From assembly GCA_001701065.1 (NCBI GenBank), contig DAAL01000078.1, forward strand, positions 328-12,624: 12,297 nt of DNA, read 5' to 3'. Under the pieces are notes generated by a model, which was given only the letters and a program-made list of their open reading frames with translations, searched no databases and was not told where the DNA came from. The stretch comes from Bacteroidales bacterium GP4. Lineage in GTDB: Bacteria > Bacteroidota > Bacteroidia > Bacteroidales > Muribaculaceae. Below, piece after piece: positions 6,216 to 12,297 of this stretch (its first letter is position 1; the number at the start of each line of letters is the position of its first letter). Position numbers and translations under genes: made by a program.

Positions 6216-6601
6216 CTATTAATACATCAACTTTGACATTTGATAAGCTGCCCGAAGTGGTGGCTTATCTTGCTGATCGGGTCAACGACCTCCTCAGCGA
6301 AATGAAGGAACTTCGCAGTATGATCGCTCCTTCTGACAAAGACAGGTCTCCTTTTATCACCACAAAGGAGGCCTGCCAATTACTTGGAGAGTGCAAGAAT
6401 ACTCTCTATGAAAAGGCCCGCGCCGGAATCATACCGGCATACAAGAATCCCGGCGGCAAGTCGTGGCGATTCATCAAGAGCGAACTTCTGGAATACATGA
6501 CATCCGGCAAACCAAAGTCTCAGCAAGAGAAGTATGATGAAATGGTGGCCGAGATGAACAAGGGTCTGCGTCCCGGCGGACGAAACCGTTTGAGCCGTTA
6601 G
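6212..6601 (+). CDS. Small excisionase-like HTH protein
   Basis: 129 residues. A short N-terminal helix (about 11-38, LPEVVAYLADRVNDLLSEM) with leucine spacing may form a coiled coil for dimerization. A MerR/excisionase-type HTH (HTH_17-like) follows at about 47-97: FITTKEACQLLGECKNTLYE then a wing with GGKSWRFIKSELLEYM. The tail is basic (RPGGRNRLSR). Proteins like this precede DUF3987 genes in many Bacteroidales elements and probably regulate them or aid excision. The ATG at 6212 is preceded by AAGGA at a six-base distance, and both are buried in a leader hairpin. The stop is three bases before the next ATG, so the genes are co-transcribed. DNA binding is well supported; the target is unknown. 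Confidence 0.85.
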   Translation: MPINTSTLTFDKLPEVVAYLADRVNDLLSEMKELRSMIAPSDKDRSPFITTKEACQLLGECKNTLYEKARAGIIPAYKNPGGKSWRFIKSELLEYMTSGKPKSQQEKYDEMVAEMNKGLRPGGRNRLSR

Positions 6602-6604
6602 CCT

Positions 6605-7972
6605 ATGAGTGATAAAATTACTCCTCAGATCGTGCTCGACAAAGCCATTGACCATTGCACTGCAATCACCGGCGGCGGATTTCCCATTAGCCTCTATCCC
6701 TCCAAAATCCAACGTATCATCAGGGAGGTGAACGACTGCTATGGATTTCCGGTCGACTATGTAGCGGCGGCAATGCTGGTGGCTGTGTCGGTAGCGATAG
6801 GCAACACGCATCTCGCGCGGATGAAAGAAGGCTGGGACGAGAGTGCCATTCTATATATGGCTCTCATCGGAAGACCCGGAGCCAACAAGAGCCATCCGTT
6901 GAGCTTTGCCATGCGTCCGTTTGTAGAACACGACTACGAGCAAAACCGGATTTACGAGAAACAGTTTCTGGTATATCAGGAGCAACTTGAAATGAGCCGG
7001 AAGGAGCGTGCAGAAAAAGGTATTGATGTCTGCCCCCGTGAACCTGTCCGCCACCGTTTTCTTGTGTCTGATATTACTCCGGAAAGTCTGAGTCTCGTCC
7101 ATTCGCAAAATCGCCGTGGTCTGTGTCTGCTGTCCGATGAACTGTCGGCATGGGTCAAGAACTTCAACCGGTATAACAACGGCTCTGAGGAACAATTCTG
7201 GCTATCTGTGTTCAGCGCAAAGCCAACTATGTCCGACCGCAAAAGCTCACGCAGCTCTATCTTCATCAAGCGTCCGTTTGTATCGGTAATCGGCACTATG
7301 CAGAAACGCATTCTTTCCGAACTTGCCAAAGGGGAACGCTCTGCCAACGGTTTCATTGACCGCATTCTGTTTGTCCTGCTCCGCCACGAAAAATCTACCC
7401 GGTGGTCGATGAAGCAACCGACATTCGATGTGGCCTCTGAATGGCAGCGAATACTTTCCCGGCTTATGGAATTGGAATGCGTTGTTGATGAGAATAACGA
7501 CATCATACCTGCGACTATACCGTTTACGGACGAAGCTATGACCCGGTTGTTCGAGTGGCAACATAAGCTGTCGGACATCTGCGACCGCGAGCCAAACGAG
7601 ACACTTGTCGGTATCTACTGTAAGCTACAGATCTACGCCATACGTTTCTGTCTGATAATTCAGATGGCGCGCTGGGCGTGTAATGATGCCGGCAAAGATA
7701 TGATTGACCTCATATCGGTAGAACGTGCCATTTCTCTCGCCGAGTATTTCAAGGAATCAGCCATAAAGGTACAGACAATTCTGAAAGAGTTGTCGCTAAC
7801 AGCCCAGCAGTTGGCCATTGTCACCGCATTGCCCCAAGAATTTGAAACAGGGGGAGGTATCGCCGTGGCTATGGAGAACGGTATGGCCGAGCGCACCTTT
7901 ATGGAATTTCTGAAAAACAACCTCGGAAAACTTTTCCAGAAGTCCTCGCATGGCAAATATATCAAACTTTGA
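6605..7972 (+). CDS. DUF3987 (YfjI-like) P-loop ATPase
   Basis: 455 residues, full length. The N-terminus leads into a helix-rich region (about 36-75), then Walker A GRPGANKS at 89-96 with Lys95 and Ser96. A Walker B-like stretch LCLLSDEL at about 173-180 carries acidic Asp178 and Glu179. A later VIGTMQKRIL segment and NGFIDRILFVLLR (about 249-260, an arginine-finger-like region) fit the DUF3987 helicase-like fold. The last 60 residues look like a winged helix. The family is found in plasmids, phages and integrative elements, generally beside primases, and is thought to help replication of the element. Here it sits three bases after an HTH gene and before a Toprim primase-like gene, which agrees. 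Enzyme activity is not proven for most members. Confidence 0.9.
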   Translation: MSDKITPQIVLDKAIDHCTAITGGGFPISLYPSKIQRIIREVNDCYGFPVDYVAAAMLVAVSVAIGNTHLARMKEGWDESAILYMALIGRPGANKSHPLSFAMRPFVEHDYEQNRIYEKQFLVYQEQLEMSRKERAEKGIDVCPREPVRHRFLVSDITPESLSLVHSQNRRGLCLLSDELSAWVKNFNRYNNGSEEQFWLSVFSAKPTMSDRKSSRSSIFIKRPFVSVIGTMQKRILSELAKGERSANGFIDRILFVLLRHEKSTRWSMKQPTFDVASEWQRILSRLMELECVVDENNDIIPATIPFTDEAMTRLFEWQHKLSDICDREPNETLVGIYCKLQIYAIRFCLIIQMARWACNDAGKDMIDLISVERAISLAEYFKESAIKVQTILKELSLTAQQLAIVTALPQEFETGGGIAVAMENGMAERTFMEFLKNNLGKLFQKSSHGKYIKL

Positions 7973-7976
7973 AGCC

Positions 7977-8038
7977 GTGCATTTTCCGCAGTTTATGCAG
8001 TTTCAATCAGCAAACTGCGGAAACTGCAAAAACTGCAC
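7977..8038. repeat. Five GCAGTTT/AAACTGC repeats forming a 12-bp palindrome
   Basis: GCAGTTT starts at 7988 and 7997, and the inverted form AAACTGC starts at 8012, 8021 and 8030. Every spacing within a set is exactly 9 bases. TTTCCGCAGTTT (7983-7994) and AAACTGCGGAAA (8012-8023) form a perfect 12-bp inverted repeat, and GTGCA/TGCAC (7977-7981, 8034-8038) flank it. It lies in the 90-base gap between the DUF3987 and primase genes. It may be an iteron-like replication origin, a regulator site or an mRNA structure. Confidence 0.7.
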
Positions 8039-8062
8039 GATACTTATCTCTTAATTTCAACA

Positions 8063-9145
8063 ATGAGTAATTATCGATTCATTCTCCAGCCCTATAAAGG
8101 GGTTGGAAGCCGCCACTGTTGCCCTGCCTGTCATAAGAAACGCTGTTTCAGCCGATATATCGACACCGAGAAACAAATCTCGTTTCCTGATGATGTGGGC
8201 AGATGTGACCATTAACAAAGCTGCGGCTATCATCTTACGCCAAAGGAATATTTCGAGCGTAATCCACAGGCGAAGCTGTTGCACTGCGATTTCGCAACTC
8301 CGTCAGCATGGCACACCAAGCCGACCGAGCATCGAAAGCAGACATCCTTCATCGCGGCAGAGACTGTTTCACAGACTCTGCACGGATATGAGAAGAACAA
8401 TCTCTACCTGTTCCTCCACTCCAAGTTTGGGTCCGAGGACACGCTCCGATTGATGAAGGATTACCGAGTTGGCACCTCCAAGCACTGGCCGGGGTCATGT
8501 GTATTCTGGCAGACAGATGTCAACGGCAACACCCGCACTGGAAAGGTCATGCTCTACAATGCTGAAAACGGCATGCGTGTCAAGGAGCCTTTCAATCATG
8601 TGACATGGGTTCACTCATTGTTGCGGTTGCCGGAATTCAATCTGCGTCAATGCTTTTTCGGCGAACATCTCCTACCGATGAACAGAGGCAAGCCGGTTGC
8701 CATTGTCGAGAGCGAGAAGACGGCACTTGTGGCAGTATACTATCTGCCGGAATATGTATGGCTGGCGACAGGTGGTAAAAACGGTTGCTTTAACGCCGAA
8801 GCACTCAGTGTTCTCCGTGGCTGTCAAGTTATCCTGTATCCCGATATAGGCGCGACCGAGCACTGGCGGCAGAAACTGAGATTGCTCCGTAGTCTCGGTA
8901 TCGAGGCGAGCATCTTCAACTTCCTTGAAGAAGTTGCCACCGATGACGAGCGAACAGCCGGACTCGACATTGCAGACTACCTCCTGCAAACCGAGCTTGA
9001 CCAAACAATACTGCAATCGATGATACGCCGTAATCCGATTTTGCAGAAGCTCATTGATGACCTGCAATGCACACTCGTATCAGTTGAACGGTATAACCCG
9101 GATATTGATGCTATTCACAAACCGACAAAAACTGAAAAGCAATGA
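8063..9145 (+). pseudogene. Toprim primase-like protein, broken by an in-frame TAA
   Basis: Reading from the ATG at 8063 gives 50 codons, then TAA at 8213-8215, then an uninterrupted frame to the TGA at 9143-9145, 360 codons in all. The part before the stop begins MSNYRFILQPYKG and holds Cys20-x2-Cys23 and Cys48. The part after it resumes QSCGYHLTPKEYF with Cys54, so the stop splits the second half of a primase-type zinc finger. Further on, IVESEKTA (Glu216 of the read-through product) and LYPDIGATEHW (Asp261) fit a Toprim fold of the DUF6371-like kind. One base change such as GAA to TAA would explain it. The distal part has no early ATG (TTG at 8279, first ATG at 8453). The intact family likely primes replication of mobile elements. 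A sequencing error is possible. Confidence 0.8.
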
Positions 9146-9648
9146 CAGCGAAGAAAACTCCGTCAACAACCGCATCCAAGTCAACTCAGTTGACATATGC
9201 ACCCCAAACCACAGTATCAACCCTTAATCCTGATAACTCTATGAAATCAGATAACTCAATCAACTCTATCAATGCTGTAAACAGCGACAACACTGACAAC
9301 AGCACCACTCCTGCCAACACGGATAATCTGTTTGGCAACGAGCAGACTACAACCGAGGCAACAGCCGTAACCGACACAACTCAGTTAGCAGAGCAGCCCA
9401 AGCAACAGCGTATCGGCAAACAACAGCGCAAGTCGGATTACTCCGAGTTTAAGGCTACCTATCTCGCTCCGTCAAAATTAGTGAAGCGTCACCCCGTCAA
9501 CATTGAGGACAGCGTATGGGAGAAGCTCGAACGTATCGCCCGTATCCTCGGTGATCGCGACACCACCGTCGGCAGCTACATCAATGCCATCCTCGTGGAG
9601 CATCTTGAACTCTATGGCGATGACACTGAAATCTGGCGTAAGCTCTAA
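9142..9648 (+). CDS. DUF3408 mobilization-associated protein
   Basis: 168 residues. The N-terminal 95 residues are low-complexity and rich in Asn, Asp, Ser and Thr (repeated DNS, DNT and NSIN words), so probably disordered. The C-terminal domain (about 98-168) matches the DUF3408 pattern: YSEFKATYLAPSKL, then an RHPVNIEDSVWEKLERIARIL strand-helix and a helix with VGSYINAILVEHLELY, a ribbon-helix-helix-like DNA-binding fold. DUF3408 proteins occur in the mobilization and transfer regions of Bacteroidales conjugative and mobilizable elements. The ATG overlaps the TGA of the primase gene (ATGA), indicating coupled translation. The structured oriT candidate begins 11 bases after the stop, which suggests a relaxosome or regulatory role (inference). 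Confidence 0.8.
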   Translation: MTAKKTPSTTASKSTQLTYAPQTTVSTLNPDNSMKSDNSINSINAVNSDNTDNSTTPANTDNLFGNEQTTTEATAVTDTTQLAEQPKQQRIGKQQRKSDYSEFKATYLAPSKLVKRHPVNIEDSVWEKLERIARILGDRDTTVGSYINAILVEHLELYGDDTEIWRKL

Positions 9649-9658
9649 TGTCTAACCC

Positions 9659-9804
9659 GACCGCAGGGAGCGGTTATCGTCAGCGCACAACTAAGAAACG
9701 ATAGTGGATTAGTTGGGGATGCAAGGGTATGTTTCGGGAGGTAAAAAATTACCCCACCGAAACCCCTCGCATCCCCGGCGGGACGCTCTCTGTTCCCTGC
9801 GGTC
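9659..9804. other. oriT: Candidate origin of transfer (oriT), multi-branched
   Basis: The non-coding gap before mobC is packed with inverted repeats. GACCGCAGGGAGC (9659-9671) pairs with GTTCCCTGCGGTC (9792-9804), 13 pairs with one wobble, closing the region. Inside are ACCGC/GCGGT (9660-9664, 9670-9674), TATCGT/ACGATA (9675-9680, 9698-9703) and CAACTAA/TTAGTTG (9688-9694, 9709-9715). A long hairpin spans 9715-9776: GGGGATGC with GCATCCCC, AGGG with CCCT, GTTTCGG with CCGAAAC, and GGTAA with TTACC around an AAAA loop. Dense repeats directly upstream of mobC-mobA are the classic oriT setting. The nick site cannot be located by eye. Confidence 0.6.
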
Positions 9805-9823
9805 ACCATCCACAACAAACAGC

Positions 9824-10210
9824 ATGAGGAAATACAATTCTGACGCGCCCGGCATTAAACTCCGCGGTCGCCCAAAGAAAGAATCGAGTGATAAGCGCGA
9901 CCGCAAAGTCTCCGTAAATTTCACGGAGGCAGAAGAGCGCGAAGTGAAAGCAAAAGCATCATCGGCCGGCATAAGCATTGCTGAGTTGTTGCGCATCAGT
10001 GCTTTCAGGCTCTCAATTGTTGAACGTCTCACCAACTTTGAGCGTGAGGCGATACGTGAACTGATGTACCAAGGAAAGAATCTCAATGACCAAGTAAAGG
10101 CTTGTCAGGCTAACGCATGGCCCTCGACAAAACGCAAAGCCGAGGCTTGTCTCGACGGGATCTTAGCGATTCTTGGCAAGTTGAAAACCCAAAATTCTAC
10201 ATTATTATGA
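9824..10210 (+). CDS. mobC: MobC-like relaxosome accessory protein
   Basis: 128 residues. A basic N-terminus (LRGRPKKESSDKRDRK) leads into a ribbon-helix-helix (about 27-62: KVSVNFTEAEEREVKAKAS then GISIAELLRISAF). The MobC-type C-terminal helix follows (about 72-118, with ELMYQGKNLNDQVKACQ). MobC proteins bind oriT next to the relaxase and help open the DNA at the nick site. The start at the ATG at 9824 was preferred over an upstream in-frame ATG (9713), because the longer form would read through the oriT hairpin and add 37 non-conserved-looking residues. Its TGA overlaps the ATG of the relaxase gene (ATGA), so the two are translationally coupled. Confidence 0.88.
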   Translation: MRKYNSDAPGIKLRGRPKKESSDKRDRKVSVNFTEAEEREVKAKASSAGISIAELLRISAFRLSIVERLTNFEREAIRELMYQGKNLNDQVKACQANAWPSTKRKAEACLDGILAILGKLKTQNSTLL

Positions 10211-11154
10211 TAGCAAAAATACTCGCAAAAGGCTCCGCCTCCGACATTGTCGGCTACGTCATGCGAGAGTTTCATGACAAGGAAAAGTACACTGCCGACA
10301 CATGGCGCGTGATAGATTCCGATGGAATTCTCGGCAACGACTACCGCAGAATTGTGGACAGTTTCGATATCGGAGCAAGCCTCAACAAGAACATAAATAA
10401 GCCTATCGGACACATTTCGGTGAGTTTCGACAAGGCTGATTTACCTCGCCTGACTGATGATTTCATGGTGCAGTTGGCAAAAGAATATATGGAACGAATG
10501 GGTATCAAGGACACACAATATCTGATTGTGCGCCACCTTGAAACTTCATCTCCACACTTCCATATCGTCTATAATCGCGTGAATCTTCACGGCAAAACTA
10601 TTGACGAGAGCAACAATTTCGATAAGAGCAAGAAGGCGACCAAGGCCATTAAACTGAAGTATGGTCTTACTTTTTCACCGAAAAAGAAACTGTATGAAGA
10701 TGCGATTGCCGAGATGAAGCCTAAGATTCAGGCGGCCATGTACCGCTGCAAATCGTGGGATGAGTTTCAGCGTCGCCTCGCTCCGGCAGGTATAACCGTT
10801 CAGTTTTACAATGACCGCGACACCGGCAAGCCGCAGGGCATACGCTTCTCCGACGGCGAATTTACCTTCAACGGGTCGAAGATTGACCGTGCATTTTCTT
10901 ACAGTCGTCTTGATAAATTCTTTACCAAGAACGCCGGAATCAGAGAGTCACAGCCACAGCAACCGACTCCGATTTCAGTCATTGCAAAGGTCAAAGAAGT
11001 TCCGATTGCCCACGTAGTCGAGAATGTAATTGAGACCGGATGTCAGGCTATTGGTGGACTATTCCAGACCGGGCCAGACTACAATCCGGAAGAAAGTGAG
11101 TTTGAACGCAGGATGAAAAGAAAACCCAAAAAGAAGAAAGGAAGATCACTGTAA
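10207..11154 (+). CDS. mobA: MobA-like relaxase (MOBP type)
   Basis: 315 residues. Relaxases nick oriT, stay bound to the 5' end through a tyrosine and pilot the strand into the recipient. The N-terminus MIAKILAKGSASDIVGYVM fits the start of the relaxase/mobilization nuclease domain, with Tyr17 a candidate nucleophile. GHISVSF at 68-74 and the metal-binding motif His110-x-Glu112-x4-His117-x-His119 followed by Asn123 (RHLETSSPHFHIVYNRVN) are clear. A second domain runs to about residue 255, and the C-terminus is a basic tail (KRKPKKKKGRSL). The ATG at 10207 was chosen as it gives the canonical MIAKI start and overlaps the mobC stop. No conjugation (T4SS) genes are visible, so the element is likely mobilizable by a helper. 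Confidence 0.92.
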   Translation: MIAKILAKGSASDIVGYVMREFHDKEKYTADTWRVIDSDGILGNDYRRIVDSFDIGASLNKNINKPIGHISVSFDKADLPRLTDDFMVQLAKEYMERMGIKDTQYLIVRHLETSSPHFHIVYNRVNLHGKTIDESNNFDKSKKATKAIKLKYGLTFSPKKKLYEDAIAEMKPKIQAAMYRCKSWDEFQRRLAPAGITVQFYNDRDTGKPQGIRFSDGEFTFNGSKIDRAFSYSRLDKFFTKNAGIRESQPQQPTPISVIAKVKEVPIAHVVENVIETGCQAIGGLFQTGPDYNPEESEFERRMKRKPKKKKGRSL

Positions 11155-11945
11155 TGGCAGATATGTATTCCATCGTCAAGAAACAAGATGAGAAGATTGA
11201 CGACATTCTCAAAATCGCGCAAGAGAACAAGGATTTGCTCGTCGGGATTGACACTCGACTGGTAGCGGCACCAGTTCCGGTGCAAACACCAACGCCTGTA
11301 TCGACTGCTCCACAGAAGATTCAGGTCGAGCTGCCCGGTAATGTCGCGACCAACGAAAGCATCGGCAAGTTGCTCGATGATAAACTACCGTCAGCTGCAA
11401 CCGATGAGACTGTCAATAATATGCTTGCAGCTCTGCCGGATAGCCTCTCAAATGGAGTAGCCAAAATACTGACCGATAATATCAACGGAAAGGTAAAGGA
11501 TGCTCTCTACGAAGGCTTCCGTAAGGAGTTCGCCAAGGAGCGCAAGGCCCTCTATGATGTGGTAAGCGACCTGCGTTATAAAGTGCAATCTCTTGTCACA
11601 GGTCAGTGGTGGCTCGCCACCCCCAAATGGGTATATCTCATTTTCTCTGTATTATTCCTCATTTCGGTAGGGCTTGGCATCTGGTGCCTTTGCCTTAATA
11701 AGGAGAACACTCACCTCCAGAAGGTCGAATGGCTTTATCGCTACGAGCGTGTGAGCTACGATGCTGACGGCATCCGAAACATGATGCTCCGTGAAGAGGC
11801 AATGATGGTAGGTGATAAGCATGAGCAGGACAGCATCAAGACAATGACAATCCAACTTGAGCGCCGCAAACGCGCCGAGCGTACCCACGTCTATTTCCGA
11901 CCCTCCGACTCATGGACTCCGGAATCAGGCAATCTACTTTGGTAA
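11154..11945 (+). CDS. Single-pass membrane protein of the mobilization operon
   Basis: 263 residues; no family recognised with certainty. The N-terminus (about 1-35) is a likely coiled coil (YSIVKKQDEKIDDILKIAQ). A Pro/Val/Thr-rich linker follows (about 38-55), then a helical segment with GKVKDALYEGFRKEFAKERK (111-131). One strong transmembrane segment sits at about 159-182 (VYLIFSVLFLISVGLGIWCL), preceded by QWW and followed by a charged C-terminal region. Its ATG overlaps the relaxase stop codon (TAATG), so it is co-translated with mobA. In Bacteroidales elements a membrane protein often follows the relaxase gene, and it may tether the relaxosome to the membrane or a coupling protein. That role is inferred only from position and topology. 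Confidence 0.8.
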   Translation: MADMYSIVKKQDEKIDDILKIAQENKDLLVGIDTRLVAAPVPVQTPTPVSTAPQKIQVELPGNVATNESIGKLLDDKLPSAATDETVNNMLAALPDSLSNGVAKILTDNINGKVKDALYEGFRKEFAKERKALYDVVSDLRYKVQSLVTGQWWLATPKWVYLIFSVLFLISVGLGIWCLCLNKENTHLQKVEWLYRYERVSYDADGIRNMMLREEAMMVGDKHEQDSIKTMTIQLERRKRAERTHVYFRPSDSWTPESGNLLW

Positions 11946-11971
11946 ATCACAAACATCAAACACAACAGACA

Positions 11972-12297
11972 ATGCAATCAAATTCTTTCAATCCTATCTC
12001 GGCAGGTGCTCAGATGAGCATCAAGGCCTTCTACCATGACTTCTGTCAGTATATGGTAGAGAACTATTCCGCAACTCCCGGTCAGCTTATGCTCGACTGG
12101 AACTGTGTCGGCGCCACCGCCCGCTACCACGGACAGAACCGAGCATTCGAGGTTCGTCTGTGGGAGCGTTCCGACGGTTATCTCGGAATACCCGACATGA
12201 CCGTCATCATCCACGTGTTCCACATCTCCGGATTGGTTCCCGATGCGGAATCCGAAGCGGTGGCCGTATCGCTATGGTTACGAGACGCGGCAAAAGC
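11972..12297 (+). CDS. Unrecognised protein, 3' end beyond the window
   Basis: The frame from the ATG at 11972 is open to the last base (108 complete codons), so this is the first part of a gene that continues to the right. A second in-frame ATG at 12014 is an alternative start. The product begins MQSNSFNPISAGAQMSIKAF and contains YHDFCQYMVENYSATPGQLMLDWN and a run of hydrophobic strand-like residues (MTVIIHVFHISGLVP). I see no signal peptide or catalytic motif and do not recognise the family. It follows the membrane protein gene by 26 bases in the same direction and is probably part of the mobilization operon. The base composition is more GC-rich at codon third positions than in the hipA region. 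Confidence 0.7.
   Translation, partial: MQSNSFNPISAGAQMSIKAFYHDFCQYMVENYSATPGQLMLDWNCVGATARYHGQNRAFEVRLWERSDGYLGIPDMTVIIHVFHISGLVPDAESEAVAVSLWLRDAAK

Noticed and set aside
6976..7578. 200-codon minus-strand open frame opposite the DUF3987 gene
   Set aside because: The sense strand has a clear Walker motif and operon context; the reverse frame has no recognisable domain and is a shadow.
8213..8215. Stop codon reassignment or programmed readthrough at the TAA
   Set aside because: Neighbouring genes end normally at TAA, TAG and TGA, and no readthrough signal is visible; a mutation or sequencing error is simpler.
8103..8453. Plus-strand open frame of 116 codons over the primase start
   Set aside because: It is out of frame with the primase-like sequence, which carries the zinc-finger and Toprim motifs; basic, low-quality composition.
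9713..9823. N-terminal extension of MobC from an upstream ATG
   Set aside because: It would translate the oriT hairpin and gives residues without family character; the ATG at 9824 fits better.
10117..10206. N-terminal extension of the relaxase frame
   Set aside because: It overlaps mobC in another frame, and the standard MIAKI start at 10207 overlaps the mobC stop as expected for a coupled pair.

Overview
The window looks like Bacteroidales DNA, probably from a gut member of that order. Three promoters fit the Bacteroidetes pattern (-33 TTTG, 19-20 bases, -7 TAnnTTTG). The gene content (HipBA pair, tandem excisionase-like HTH protein, tyrosine recombinase, DUF3987 ATPase, Toprim primase-like protein, DUF3408, MobC, MobA) is typical of Bacteroidales integrative mobilizable elements. 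All genes read on the + strand. I cannot place it to genus from the sequence alone.

Layout. 1-1744: the end of a HipB-like antitoxin gene and a complete HipA-like kinase gene. 1745-2411: 667 bases without a convincing protein gene, but rich in signals. These are an inverted repeat just after hipA, a near-consensus promoter, a hairpin and a rho-independent terminator (together a possible small RNA), an 8-bp palindrome, and three exact GTTTACG repeats at 10-bp spacing. 2412-4524: a zinc-finger protein with four tandem winged HTH domains, then a tyrosine recombinase with its own promoter and a strong terminator. 4690-6030: an unrecognised membrane-anchored protein with an extremely acidic tail. 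6122-9145: a promoter and leader hairpin, a small excisionase-like HTH protein, a DUF3987 ATPase, a cluster of 9-bp-spaced repeats, and a Toprim primase-like gene broken by one in-frame TAA. 9142-12297: a mobilization block with DUF3408 protein, a highly structured oriT candidate, MobC, a MobA relaxase, a single-pass membrane protein and an unfinished gene running off the end.

Working model. The recombinase moves the element in and out of the chromosome, with the four-HTH protein a likely excision factor or regulator acting at the phased repeats. The DUF3987/Toprim pair would support replication of the excised or transferred DNA. MobA and MobC would nick at the structured site at 9659-9804, and conjugation machinery would come from elsewhere, since none is visible here. 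The left boundary of the element probably lies between the hipA stop and 2412. Whether hipBA belongs to the element or to the host flank cannot be decided. The most unusual signals are the multi-branched oriT candidate, a hairpin that buries both a Shine-Dalgarno-like sequence and a start codon at 6153-6215, the shared promoter module at the integrase and replication genes, the phased repeats, and the nonsense codon in the primase zinc finger.
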